Assembly: GCA_008360955.1 (NCBI GenBank) | Contig: LUCM01000091.1 | Location: forward strand, 151,095 to 215,094 | Direction of reading: 5' to 3' | Length of the DNA: 64,000 nucleotides | Source: Fasciolopsis buskii | Lineage: Eukaryota > Platyhelminthes > Trematoda > Plagiorchiida > Fasciolidae | In this document: one piece after another, positions 1 through 10,080 of the stretch | How positions within the stretch are numbered: position 1 is the stretch's first letter | How the letters are laid out: every line of letters starts with the position of its first letter | Notes under the pieces: generated by a model | Database searches by the model: none | Told to the model about the DNA's origin: nothing | The model's input: only the letters and a program-made list of their open reading frames with translations | Position numbers and translations under genes: made by a program

Positions 1-1200
1 TCTACGATGCTCGCAGCCCTGCTGAAGACGTACTAATTCGCACGATCAGACTGTCCTGCCACCCGCACCTTACTCGATATAAGCGAGCGTAGGAAGGCGA
101 GAGGAAAATCCTCAGCACCGTAAGCCACAGAATTTTCGGTATGTTCGGCGGGGATGCACGAAGTGGTTTGAAGTTTGATAAGGTGACGAAAAATTGGGGA
201 CACAGGGAAGCGGTAGAGCACGGGTCTGTGAGGAGGGCCTGAAGGCAGTTGGAAGACTAATATTAGCGAAGGTTCGTTATCTGGGGAGGCTCGCAGCCCG
301 CAAGTCCAAACTGATGGTAGAGCTAGTAGAAGGCGGCAGATAAACTGAAACTGATGGAGAGAGGTGGTGAATACAAAGGGCGTTACGGCTTCTTGAACTG
401 GAGATCTGTACGCAAGAGAGGGAAATCAGTTCCATTAAGATCCTTCAGTCTGCCTCTCAAATCAAAGAGCAAACGGAAGAAGGAACAGCGATTTCTTGTA
501 TTGGGATAAATGTGGTATCCGTAATAGCAAAACGAGGTAGATTTAATATACAATTCCCACTTGACAATGATTCGTATCAGGAAGGCTGCAAACGCCGGAA
601 AACCAGAGAGGTTAACCAAATTTTCCAACTTGAAATGCAAACCACCGGAAGACAGTGTAACGAACAGCTAGATGCTAAACCTGGCCGTTACCAAGCCGAT
701 AAGGTCACGGCATTTGGACATGAAGGTCGCATGTTCGAATTCTCTCATTGCCTGTCAAATTTCCTATCTTCCAGCCCCTTTTTTGCAGCGGCTCCCTTTT
801 CCGAAAAATGATATACATTGTTATTTCAATAATAAAGGAAAGAAAAGGTGAAAAAAGCAAACAAGAATACCAAGGCCAAAAATGGTCATCCCCTACCGCG
901 GAAAAAATGTGTATAGAAATAGTAAAACGAATGTAAAAATAAACAAGGGGAGGGGTCGATTTCCCCGCTGACTGTTTGTTTTCTTTTAACGGATGCGGTC
1001 TGCACTGGTCGTCTGTTAAGATGCAGTTATGCCCGGGTCAGAAGGGTAGTAGTGATATCATCGTGGACGATCGGACCATCTTCGGGGGAATAGGTTTATA
1101 TCCATTGTGTTGACGCCAGGATTTTCGGCAAATTGAACGCACTTAACGGTATTTCGAGAGTAACCTTTGTGACAATGTTCACCGGGGAGTCCGCTTAGCT
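1..1200. other. No gene recognised
   Basis: Only short open frames without recognisable motifs occur here, on both strands. I looked for the 3' LTR of the gypsy element that lies to the right (it should end in CCATAACA when read on the + strand) and did not see it. The stretch at 930-960 is purine-rich on the + strand, which is the wrong strand for that element's polypurine tract. Confidence 0.4.
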
Positions 1201-1201
1201 T

Positions 1202-2416
1202 TTACTGGTTTGGTTTTGTATTTGATTCAAGTTCTAGCTGCAACGGCGATCTCATGCAACCGAGATCCTTTTTGGGCTGAATGACTCCCTCCGTCCAGCC
1301 TGGATGACCGGGTCTGTAATCTCTGACATATACCAGTGAACTTTCGGCCAGGTCTACTTTCGGCATGCTGCAATAATTTGGCAAACTGGGCAATAAGACA
1401 TTGTGGATTGTTTTCAACTTCCGGCCCATCAGCACTTCTGCTAGGGTTTGAAGTTGTCCGGTACACCAACGGAACTTGTTGCAGGACCTCTTGCATCGTT
1501 CCCTCTCCTCGTGATTTGAGTAAGGCTCGTTTGAAAGTGTCGACGAATCTCTCTGCCTGGCCATTTGACTGAGGATGGTAGGGCGGTGAGATTGTGTGCT
1601 ACACATGATTTTGTTGTCATGGAAAGGCGTGCAGGTGAGCTGAGATCCATTGATTGATACTATTTACTCGGGCACATCGTATTGTGAAAACGAGCGTCGT
1701 AAAGCCGTAATGGTGCCGGAGGGTGGGGTAGGGTTTGTTGGAATTGCTTTTGGCCATCTTGATAAGGCATCGACGAGTGGCGAATAATGAATATATTTAA
1801 TGGGCCTAGCAAAATCGGGGTGTAGCCTGGACCACGGGTGGTGGTGGGTCAGCCATGATACAGTCGTCTGCTTTGGTAGCACTTCGGCCACTTCCTGGCA
1901 CTTTGAGAATTCGTGCACCGTGCTTATTATGTCCTCATCCATTCTTAGCCAGTGGGCATGGCTGCGGGCAATGGCCTTCATCCTGTTTACACGTGGATGA
2001 CCAGTATGGAACTGCTGCAAGAGTCTCGGTTGCAGTGTCCGGGGCACGACTGTCCGGTGAGACCTCATTAAGCAGCCTTGAACAACAGAGAGTGATTCAC
2101 GTCTTTGGTATAGATGCAATAATTCACCGCTTAATTGATCATGAGGCCAGAATAGTCGAGCGAATTTTATTGCTTGCCGTATGATGGGGTCATGAGACGC
2201 AGACCGACGGACCTCAGCTGACGTAACTAGTGTTGCGTGGGCAGCTTCAGAAAACTTATCGGTAGCGGCCTGCCCCGCTGAACCAGCGTCTATGATGCTG
2301 TTTTCGTCGTCCGTTAGGTGGCAGTTAATGAGGCTAGAAAGCCCATCCGCTCGGCCAAAATCTGTGGTTTTTAGAACTCCACGCCAAAGTCGTATCCAAA
2401 TACGATGGTTGCCCAC
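1202..2416 (-). pseudogene. Gypsy integrase, broken
   Basis: The 250-codon frame at 2416-1664 carries the end of RNase H, then the zinc-binding H2C2 domain (FHTGHPRVNRMKAIARSHAHW, then SKCQ) and the start of the DDE core (PWSRLHPDFARP, VDALSRWPKAIP). In the usual pattern two cysteines lie in CxxCQ; here the first is Ser, so the zinc site is damaged. The C-terminal part continues in other frames at 1606-1202, with MQEVLQQ, LVYRTT and AEVLMGRKLKTIHNVLLPS typical of the end of gypsy integrases. Integrase inserts the cDNA in the host chromosome. The copy is inactive. Confidence 0.85.
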
Positions 2417-2419
2417 CTC

Positions 2420-3660
2420 TGTAAGCGACTAGCGGCGAATGTCAGGATGCCCCTCTTTAATCAGAAAATGGATAGGAGCGGCTTGTGGCCCGTTAGTAGG
2501 GTGAATCGTCGGCCGTGGAGGAAGAACTTATGAAACAATTATACCGCGAACACTAGCGCGAGCGGTTTTTCTCAATTTGACCGTTGTTCCTCTCTGTTAA
2601 AGTCAACGTTCGAGGCGCCTATGCCATAGCCTTCTGAACTCCGTTGGGATAATTGTGAGAAGTTACCACTCCAATTCCATAGTTTGATGCGTTACCACCT
2701 AAAATTACCCGAGGGTTGAGGTTGCAGTGATTCAAAAGTAGACCCGATGCCAACGTCGTTTTCATTTCCTCGAAGGCCAATTGACACTGCTGTGACCGGC
2801 ACCAGGTTTGTCCTTTTTGTAGCAGCCGGTTGAGTGGAATGCGTGCGTGACGGAGGTCCAGGAGAGAGGCGCTGTAATAGCTGATTAAGCCAATAAATGC
2901 CAGGAGAAACGAGATGTCCTTTGGAGCGGGAATTTGCCGAACTGCTTTGACATTCTCTGGGTCAGGGTGATGGCCGTCCGTGTCGAAGATGAATCACAGT
3001 TAACTGATTCTATTCATGAGAAAATTACACTTGTCTCTCCTCAGCCTTAGACCAAATTCGTTTATGCGTTGAAGGACTGTTTTTAGGTGGCCTCACAAGC
3101 TATCTGCCAAGTTTCCCGTAAAAATGATGTCGTCCAGATATGCGGACACTCTCGGCAAGCCCAACGGCATAGTGTTCATCACACGTTGAAAGATAGCCGG
3201 AGCCGTCTTTATGCCAATTGGTAACCGGGTGTATTGATACAGGTTACAATGCGTGTCAATTGTCAGCGGCTGTCGTAATTCAGGAGCCACTTCTATCTGG
3301 ACCTAGATTTTGGCTAGATCCATCTTTGCAAAGCAGGTGCTGCCATTGAGATTGATGAAGGTCTTCTAGGATTGGTAGAGGATAGCAATCGCTAGTGCAG
3401 CGATCATTCCTGTGGAACAGTCAGCACAAAGTCATTTACTGGCATTTGCTTTCCTCACGACAACAATGGGTGCCGCCCATTCGGAAAGTGTTACGGGGAC
3501 TAAGATCACCAGGTCCTCCAGACACCTTAGCTCTTGGTCTAAAAGGGGCAGGGCTGCATACGGCTCTGGTAAAACAGGCTGACCGCCTATTTTCAGTTGA
3601 AGAGCGGCCTGGAACTAGGTGCAGCCACCAGTTCCTTCCAAAAAACCTGAGGTGAACAGT
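2420..3660 (-). pseudogene. Gypsy reverse transcriptase and RNase H, broken
   Basis: Translating the - strand across frames gives an RT in order: a connector with QELRCLEDLVILVPV, then SEWAAPIVVVRKAN, then the piece at 3290-3093 with YQYTRLPIGIKTAPAIFQRVMN and the catalytic box YLDDI. It continues with GLRLRRDKCNF and an FLGLI-like thumb. RNase H follows at about 2750-2560, where GNASNYGIG stands for the usual DASNYGIG, so the first catalytic Asp is replaced by Asn. RT copies the element RNA into cDNA and RNase H removes the template. Several stops and shifts break the frame. Confidence 0.82.
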
Positions 3661-3774
3661 TTTACTAGTGTCTCTGCCTACTATTGTGACTTCTGAACGT
3701 CGTTGCAGAATGTGTTATTTGGCAGGTTGCTGAGGCCCAATTCCTCCGGCCAGTCAGTGCCAGGCAGTTTATTA

Positions 3775-4302
3775 TCAGATTTTGCCGCAGCACATCGCCG
3801 ATATTAGTTTGTCGCTGTATTTGACAGCGCACTGGCGCTGTCCGACTAACTCCAAATCACCACCACAGGCACTTGTAGCCGCGATTGACGTGGGTTGGGT
3901 AGGCGATTGACCGATTTCCTGACAGGTTGAATTGGATAGGACTGATATGTCTGACGCAGTGTCCAGTTGAAGGCGGACTGGGTGGTTGTTTATGCCAATT
4001 GTGGCAAACTTTCTGCGGTACTTGGTGTTTAACCAAAAGACAGCCACAAGGCCGATTGAGCGAATGCTCGCGCGGTCGTTAGCCAGCTTCGGCTTGCCTG
4101 GGCTGAAACAAGCTGGTCGTGAAAATCTTTTGGTGTGGCAGAAACCTCCCTTGTGGCACATACGACGACAGTGTTTGCACTCACGGGTGCAAAACAGACA
4201 GAATTTGTGAAAATGCCAGGTTGCACAGTACCTGCAAAATAAGGGGGCTTGGGAGACTTGAATTGTACACGTGTATGCGCGACTTCCTCGATTTAACAGC
4301 AT
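3775..4302 (-). pseudogene. Gypsy nucleocapsid knuckle and aspartic protease fragment
   Basis: The 175-codon frame has a Cys/His-rich segment (residues about 23-58, with CRYC, CTREC, CRRMCHKGGFCH) that looks like a zinc-knuckle or CCHC-type region, followed by a retropepsin-like core at residues about 120-165 with LDTASDISVLS. The active-site triad of gypsy proteases is DT[SAG], so DTAS is compatible with a once-active enzyme. In gypsy elements this protease cuts the Gag-Pol polyprotein. The frame lies between gag and RT, as expected. Confidence 0.75.
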
Positions 4303-4462
4303 TCACACTGTTGTACGACCTTTCATGTCGTTGAATTACAGCCGCGGCATGTTACAGATTAGATAAATGTTCACATTCGTCTACTAGTTGTTTCAAAATT
4401 GTTTCTGATTGCTGTTCAATTTTGGCTAAAAGATGGGTGCGTCATTCTGAGTGGCTTGGGGA

Positions 4463-4915
4463 CTAAAGCCCACAAGAGAAAATCAGACACCGGAATTGGC
4501 CTCCTGTCAATGCACCCAGTTTGGACCTGCCACACTCGTGGTTAACAATTCCTGCGTATGTTACCAGGTCGTCCACGTCCCCTTTGACGAGCTTCAGACA
4601 TCGATCTCGTGTGTTGAACAGGGAAGATGGCTCACCGAAAATGTTCTTTGGAGTCTGGACAGCCTGGTCAAGTGTGCAGCTTGATGGTTCATCCGGCAAG
4701 ATGAAGTTACTGTACGGCTTGTGTTCTGCAGAACCTTGTTTTTGCAGGAATAATCCCAGTTTGGTTTTGTCGTTCTTATCCGCTAGATCACTATTGAGCA
4801 CTTCCTCGTAGCGTTTCAACCAGAATTCAAAAGTAATGCCGCACTGTGGATCTCGTAGAAAGTCGGTCACTGAGCGATCTGATAAAATTTTAGGGCTTCC
4901 AGCTGTGGTGGTCAT
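4463..4915 (-). pseudogene. Gypsy gag-like fragment
   Basis: An open frame of 150 codons at the 5' end of the element. The N-terminal part contains FEFWLKRYEEVLNSDL and KTKLGLFLQKQGS, which resemble the capsid region of invertebrate gypsy gag proteins (a helix-rich domain with a conserved W and a following leucine-rich stretch). The frame starts with an ATG about 120 bp after the LTR. It ends early, before the zinc-knuckle region, so gag is truncated by frameshift. It would have packaged the element RNA into cytoplasmic particles. Confidence 0.65.
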
Positions 4916-5015
4916 ATTCCGAATCCGTTATTGAAGAGCCTCCAACAGCTTCAGCTGGGTATGGAGCAATTTTTAATGTCCACGTTCATTGTAGTCATTG
5001 CCTTATTGCGCTGAA

Positions 5016-5034
5016 TTCGAATATTCCATCGCCA
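5016..5034 (-). other. Candidate primer-binding site
   Basis: Four to five bases after the LTR end the - strand reads TGGCGATGGAATATTCGAA. A TGG start just downstream of a 5' LTR is what pairing with the CCA end of a primer tRNA needs. The particular tRNA was not assigned. Confidence 0.45.
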
Positions 5035-5038
5035 GATT

Positions 5039-5588
5039 TGTTATGTTGCCGAGTTTGGTTGGTCTATGCATACACTGAAGCACAAGACGCAAGCACTAGT
5101 GTCGCAAGATAGCACGGGAGCACACAGTCTGTGGTCTAGTAGGACACGAACACGAATTGAGGATGGGAGATACAATATTTCGGGCTCAAGTTTTAAAGCC
5201 CCGTATTCGCACAGCGAATGGAACGGAACTGCCGGTTCCTTGAACGATCAGCCATACAGGGCAGAAAAGCAACGCGGAATACTAACAGCTAGCTCAGCCT
5301 GTCAGCGGCAGAGAGAAGACAAACACAAGATACTTTCGCGTTTATCGGTGACCGCCAATACAGGTCAGAATTCAAGTGAGCTCTATCGTTTATATAGTTT
5401 TGTTGGGTGGCTTCGGTAAACACGTAGAATTGCCAGTCAAAGAACGGGTTTTTAACGAATATTTTCGCGGACATGCAAAAGCTTTCAACCGTGCAAATAC
5501 TGGGAAAAAGGCATGTTCTATTGGAAAACTAATAACAGAACTAAAATCTGCTGCACCAAAAACCATAGAACCATTATCGACCATAACA
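5039..5588 (-). repeat. 5' LTR of the gypsy element
   Basis: On the - strand it begins TGTTATGGTCGAT at 5588 and ends CGGCAACATAACA at 5039, about 550 bp. The ends form a perfect 7-bp inverted repeat with the usual TG...CA termini. The whole length aligns by eye with the + strand copy at 43020-43536: both ends, the TATA region and the region rich in CTGTGTGCTCC-like sequence all match. A TATATAAA box lies at 5389-5396 on the - strand. Open frames inside it are shadows. Confidence 0.88.
5389..5396 (-). promoter_or_regulatory. TATA box of LTR promoter (copy 1)
   Basis: TATATAAACGATAGAGCT on the - strand. The block is conserved in the other two LTR copies in spite of divergence around it, which supports a function as the element's core promoter. 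Confidence 0.6.
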
Positions 5589-5649
5589 GCAAACGAGCAA
5601 TTCCAATGGAATGCTAGAAAATTAGAACCCGCCACCTCCGCCCTAAAGG

Positions 5650-6040
5650 TGGAAACGGACATTATTACCAGTAAAAACGTGACGCTGGGTATGGATTTGC
5701 CCCTCTTTGGGTCCCCGCAATTCAACGGGTTCCCTATCCTGTATTTAAAGTACTTTAGGAAATTTCAAACCTTTGTAAGGGAAAACGCTTACGATGATGG
5801 TCATTGTCTACCACGCCTCCTGCAACTTTTCAAGCGAAGGGCGAGTGGGCAACAGGAGACTGCTTTGTGGACCCAGCTGGAGTAGAGTATGAAAGGACGA
5901 GTGAAAGTTTGATAAATCCTATGGAGCCCATGCACAAAACCGCCCGGTCGCCGCTGAACCAGTTGCTTGAGCTCCTCAATTCTGGTTTGCTAGAAGCAGA
6001 TGCACTCTCCGGCTCAGCAGTGATTGTGGAAAGCTGGTAG
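5650..6040 (+). pseudogene. BEL/Pao gag-like fragment
   Basis: The + strand reads LPLFGSPQFNGFPILYLKYFRKFQTFV, the shape of the BEL/Pao gag signature (LP.F.GDP..Y..F...F...V). It is followed after a frame change by YERTSESLINPMEPMHKTARSPLNQLLE, similar to the later gag part of Pao elements, where YERA and a GxPH-K-AR segment are usual. It begins only about 60 bp after the gypsy LTR, so the 5' part of this element is not next to it. No full frame remains. Family assignment is by motif memory only. Confidence 0.6.
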
Positions 6041-7479
6041 ATTGTCTTAGAGCAGATGGATTACATGGCCGATTTTAATTCGCTTGCCCCATTCGTCCAG
6101 GCTGTGAGGCAATTGCGTTATCCCTTGTAAGCGAATTAAGGCGCGGAAGAAAATCCACCAGTAGAGAACAAGAGGGAACCGAGGTTTTGAGATCTGGCTG
6201 AGTTGGTACCATCAGCAGCCAGAAAAACTCGAATTATTTTTGTACAGTTGGCATGAAAGAGCATTGCAAACTTCGAAGTTAGTGGGGACTCTCAAGGGAG
6301 AAACATCCATCACTTTTGCCCGCCCCATAATGTAAACTTTATAAAGTAAGGCATCTAAGAACAATTTCTGCAGCGCTTATGGTTTACTAAAAACGGCGTC
6401 CCCTAGCCCTGGAAAATCCGGTTCGATGGGAATGATCCCGAAAGCTCGTTTCACGCCTTGTATGCCCATGGGTCAGTCCCTGGACATGAGGTTGCAATTA
6501 CAGAACTTGATACAACGTAGCACGCAGTGGCGGCCGCAATCATCAGGTGCTGTGCATGATCGTTCTTGGACCCCATTCGCAGACAGAGTTGATCAGAATA
6601 GAGAAGTTTGCATAAACTAAATCGAATGGTTCCGGCCTCACTCGGGGTGCAGCCTGTCAAACCCAGATCCGGGATGTCAAGAGGTGATAGGCTGCACATT
6701 TTTGGATAACGAGTCTGACATTACTCTCATTAGACCTAACACACCAGCGCGTTTGAGCCTAAGACAGCGAAGCCAAACTTTGCCAATAAAGATGGTCAGC
6801 AGGGCCCCAAACGTCAACACGGTGAGTGGTGGATTTACTTGTTTACAATGAACGAGACAGTCGGTAGGCATTGAAACTGCCGTCGTTGTCGGAAAGTCGC
6901 GATAATGAAGTCAGTCATAAAGGTGTCCTGGAGAATAAAGAGCCGGCCTCACTTAACTGACACTCTGAATGAAAAAAGCAAAAAGTTCTATTTTTTATCG
7001 TACATGATATCTCGGAGGCGCATTCGGTTCTGGAACAGACGCCAGGTGGCTGAAGTTATTGTCACGTCCAGCGCACCGTGCAGAGGTGAATGATACCCGG
7101 CCTCTTCAGCTACGCTAGGTTGGCTAACTGCTTATTCACCGGGTATGTTAGGTTAACAGGACAACAAGAAGGGTCGTACAAAATAGAGTTCCCAGACTTT
7201 CGGTTATTACATAAGAAGTACTTTGTGGAGGATGCGAATTTCTTTCCGTGGTCGACTCAAGTGCTCATTTTTTGACGTCCTCTTCGCAGTTTTGCTGCCA
7301 TGGTGTGGAGAACTACAATGGGGCTCGGCAAACATGAGTTCGTACTTGCGAGATTCCACCGTTTTCAGCGTATTTTGGCAAGGGATGAGAACGTGGGCAT
7401 AAGTTACGCGCAACCCGTGGAAACGACTGGCAAATAAGGATGCGCTAAATCAGTACCCTCACATCGCCTAGGGCAGGAC
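6041..7479 (+). other. Probable decayed interior of the BEL/Pao element
   Basis: Between gag-like and RT-like sequence on the same strand, so protease and the pol N-terminus are expected. I see no intact motif; the frames are short and broken on both strands. The assignment rests on position. Confidence 0.35.
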
Positions 7480-8660
7480 TGTCCAGTCCAGTGGTATCTG
7501 CCTTACCACTCATTCTGTACCCCAGAACTGGCTAAAGTCCCGGAACGTGTTACCAAACAAAGTGGGAGGTCCAAAAATACGTGCTTAACAAGGGTTTAGA
7601 TAAGGCGGAGAATCTAGCCTTGATTCTATGGCGGTTTCGCAAGGAACAAATCTCTGTCAGCTAATGTTGCAATTAAATGCAGGTGAGGATGATTGAAAGC
7701 GACATGAGATTGTCCGGTGTATATGATGGCTACAAGGAGACCTGTCAATGAAACTGCACAAGTACGAAATGCCCGTACGCCCGCCTGGGGGGCTCTATCC
7801 TCTTCGTGCCGACCATGCTTCTCTCACTAGCGGCGATAGATCAGTGCCAGAGGCGACAAGGATCAGTTTAGTAGTTGACGACTGCTTAACGTCTTTCTTC
7901 GCCAACGTCAATGTGGTGACGCTTGCGAGGGACATCGGCGAAGTACTGGCTCAGGGAGTATTTTTCTTTGGATGGTAAGCCCCAGTCAGCAAAAAGTGTC
8001 AGCAAAAATTTTGAACGGGGACTTTAAAGCTACTGCAGTGCCACCCGTTCCGGCTGAGGCGGATTTGCGAAAGGCATTAGGGTTATCATGGGACATAATC
8101 AGTCAGGATTCACCCCCTCCTTATTTCTAGCCACTGGATAATTCGATTGCCAGACAAGATACTCTATCGAACGTGCCCTCTCTGTTTAATCTACTAGGGT
8201 TGGTTGCCCCGTTGTGCCTCTCCGCGGGGCCATGGCTTCAAAAATTATGTAAGTGCGACCTGGGTTAGGACAACATCTAAACCAGCTAGATATTACTGCT
8301 TGGGAGGACTAGGTCAAGCTCACAGAGAATGTGGGGATGGTTAAGGTATTGGGAAGTCATTTAAGGAAAAAGACATTGTTGGATCCACGTAGGTGCACCT
8401 GTTTTGTGATGCATCAGAGAAAAGATAAGGCGCCGTGGCATGCACTTGGCGAATGACTGTTAGCAAACTACCAGCGCCCCGTTATTGTAAGACTGTGGTG
8501 GCGCTAATTAAACCGCATCTTGGCTAGATCTCCGGGTACCCGTCCTATTTGTCATGTCTAGAGAGTTTGTATTTGGGGCTCTACGCGGTATCGTGGGAAG
8601 CGTCTGACACTTGACAGACTCAGCCACTGTTCTTTATCACACAATTCATCGCCGCGTTTT
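7480..8660 (+). pseudogene. BEL/Pao reverse transcriptase and RNase H, broken
   Basis: Pieces in BEL/Pao order on the + strand: WYLPYHSFCTPELAKV (about 7490, matching the WYLPHH.V motif), LVVDDCLTS (7869-7895, the catalytic Y/VVDD box) followed by TLARDIGEVLAQG, then KALGLSWD (8070), then LSNVPSLFNLLGLVAPLCL (8165-8220, the S..S.FDPLG.. segment typical of BEL) and a CDASEK RNase H start at 8408. This combination separates BEL/Pao from gypsy. The copy has many stops and shifts and cannot be functional. Confidence 0.8.
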
Positions 8661-10080
8661 GGTGTCTTTGTTACCAACCGACTTCGGATTACTCAACAGT
8701 ATACCACAGCATCACATTAGATGCCTGGAAATCGGTATCCCTGACCTGGCATTAAAGTACGCCCCAAATAAGTGTAAATTAATAATTTAGTTAGCTGGTC
8801 CAACGTTTTTACATAAGTGCATACTGCATTCCACTGGTCGTTGTTTAAAGCGCCTCCCTGTTGTGCAAAAAATAACAAGGTGTAAACTGCGGTTTACGTT
8901 GCTGTTTCATACACCGTTCCGTAGCTATGTCTGCCATGATACTCAAGATGGTCCGCACCACAGGCACTCGTGGCGTGGTTGTTACATTCTTGTCTTATAT
9001 TCGTCCCTTTTGATCCCCCAGGAAACACGGGTTGGTGAAAACTGGTAAACTCTCGGGGGAGGAAACAGACCAAAAGAGACTAAACTTGATATTGATGGCA
9101 CAGAATATGTTCAGTGAAAACGCAGGCAAGAAGCTGGGGTAAAGGACGAGGTATACTTCGACAACAGCACCAACGGAACAACTCCGTTGGATGAATCTCG
9201 GGACTGAAGGAAGATATGCATGCCATGACAAAGAGACACCTGGAAGTTGCCTGTTGGTAAGCAACATCCAGCGGCACTCTAACTTCTTTCTTACAGTCAT
9301 TAAGACAAGGCCTGCAGAAGCATGGTCCGATTGGCCCAAAACTGCCCTTACTGCCGTCAAAAGAATGAGCAGTCGCTAATAAAGTCCTGGGATCCTGCCT
9401 GGGAGAAACCAAAGGGGCCTTGAACAACGCTCTACTAGTACCGATGTCCTCTGACGCAAAGGATCAAACAGTGTGTTTTGCCATATTGGCAGAGATGGGT
9501 TGCCTGTGGTTGATGGCACTGAAGGTGAATGCTCGCGCCATGGAGGCACGCAAACCGTCTTTTGTACACCTAGCTGTTGGGTTCGCGGAATATCCGCGAC
9601 TCCTAAGTCAGGTCAGAAATAGTTAAGCAAAAAGTAAAATTTACAAAAGATGACGTGGGCCCGGCAGCCACGGAAACTGCAAACAGAGCCAGCGGCCCCT
9701 GTGAATGGCAGAAGACAGTCATATTGATGGTGAAAATTTGGTTTTAATAGGTTTGCCCGCAAGCCATTCTGTGCACAGACATAAATAGATTGTGGTTATT
9801 GGAAGGGGCTAACTAGATGCTTGGTTCCCTAGCTATGAGATAGGCAGTCTTGCTGCGGTAGGTCATCCTAAACCCTAGGGAATGGGAGCTTACCGCTGTA
9901 TGCCTTGTGAAATCCAGTGTCCCAAAAGCATAGCTCAAAAAGATGAGACTCCGCCGACTGCTATTCTAGGTCACCCGCTACTCGGAGGAATTGTGGCGGC
10001 CGTTCTGATTTTGTTATTGACTAAAACCTCCCCATCTGCGTTCTTCTCTACTTTCTTGACAACGGACGGTATTTGCTGAA
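8661..10080 (+). other. Decayed retroelement pol with integrase-like zinc patch
   Basis: At about 9322-9415 the + strand translates to VRLAQNCPYCRQKNEQSL then KSWDPAWEKP, which resembles the CxxC half of an LTR-retrotransposon integrase zinc domain followed by the W-rich spacer before the catalytic core. Surrounding frames are too broken to follow. Whether it belongs to the BEL element on the left or to another gypsy copy is unclear; the CPYCRQ form looks more gypsy-like. Open frames on the - strand in this stretch are shadows. Confidence 0.35.

Larger units (their letters stand above)
1202..5588 (-). mobile_element. Ty3/gypsy LTR retrotransposon, decayed, 3' LTR missing
   Basis: Read on the - strand, the order is 5' LTR (5588-5039), likely primer-binding site, gag, zinc knuckle plus aspartic protease, RT, RNase H and integrase. 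This pol order, with integrase after RNase H, is that of Ty3/gypsy. The frames are broken by several frameshifts and stops, so the copy is dead. The LTR has 7-bp inverted ends (TGTTATG...CATAACA). The family recurs at 43020-43536 and 60631-60890 as LTR only. No second LTR is visible below 1202, so the 3' end was lost, replaced or has diverged beyond recognition by eye. Confidence 0.9.

Noticed and set aside
5376..5885. 169-codon + strand frame
   Set aside because: Its first two-thirds run antisense through the gypsy LTR; only the end (from about 5690) is meaningful, as BEL gag-like sequence.
9882..10079. 65-codon frame with a hydrophobic segment, possible small membrane protein
   Set aside because: It sits in decayed pol sequence, has no family resemblance, and a hydrophobic run by chance is common.
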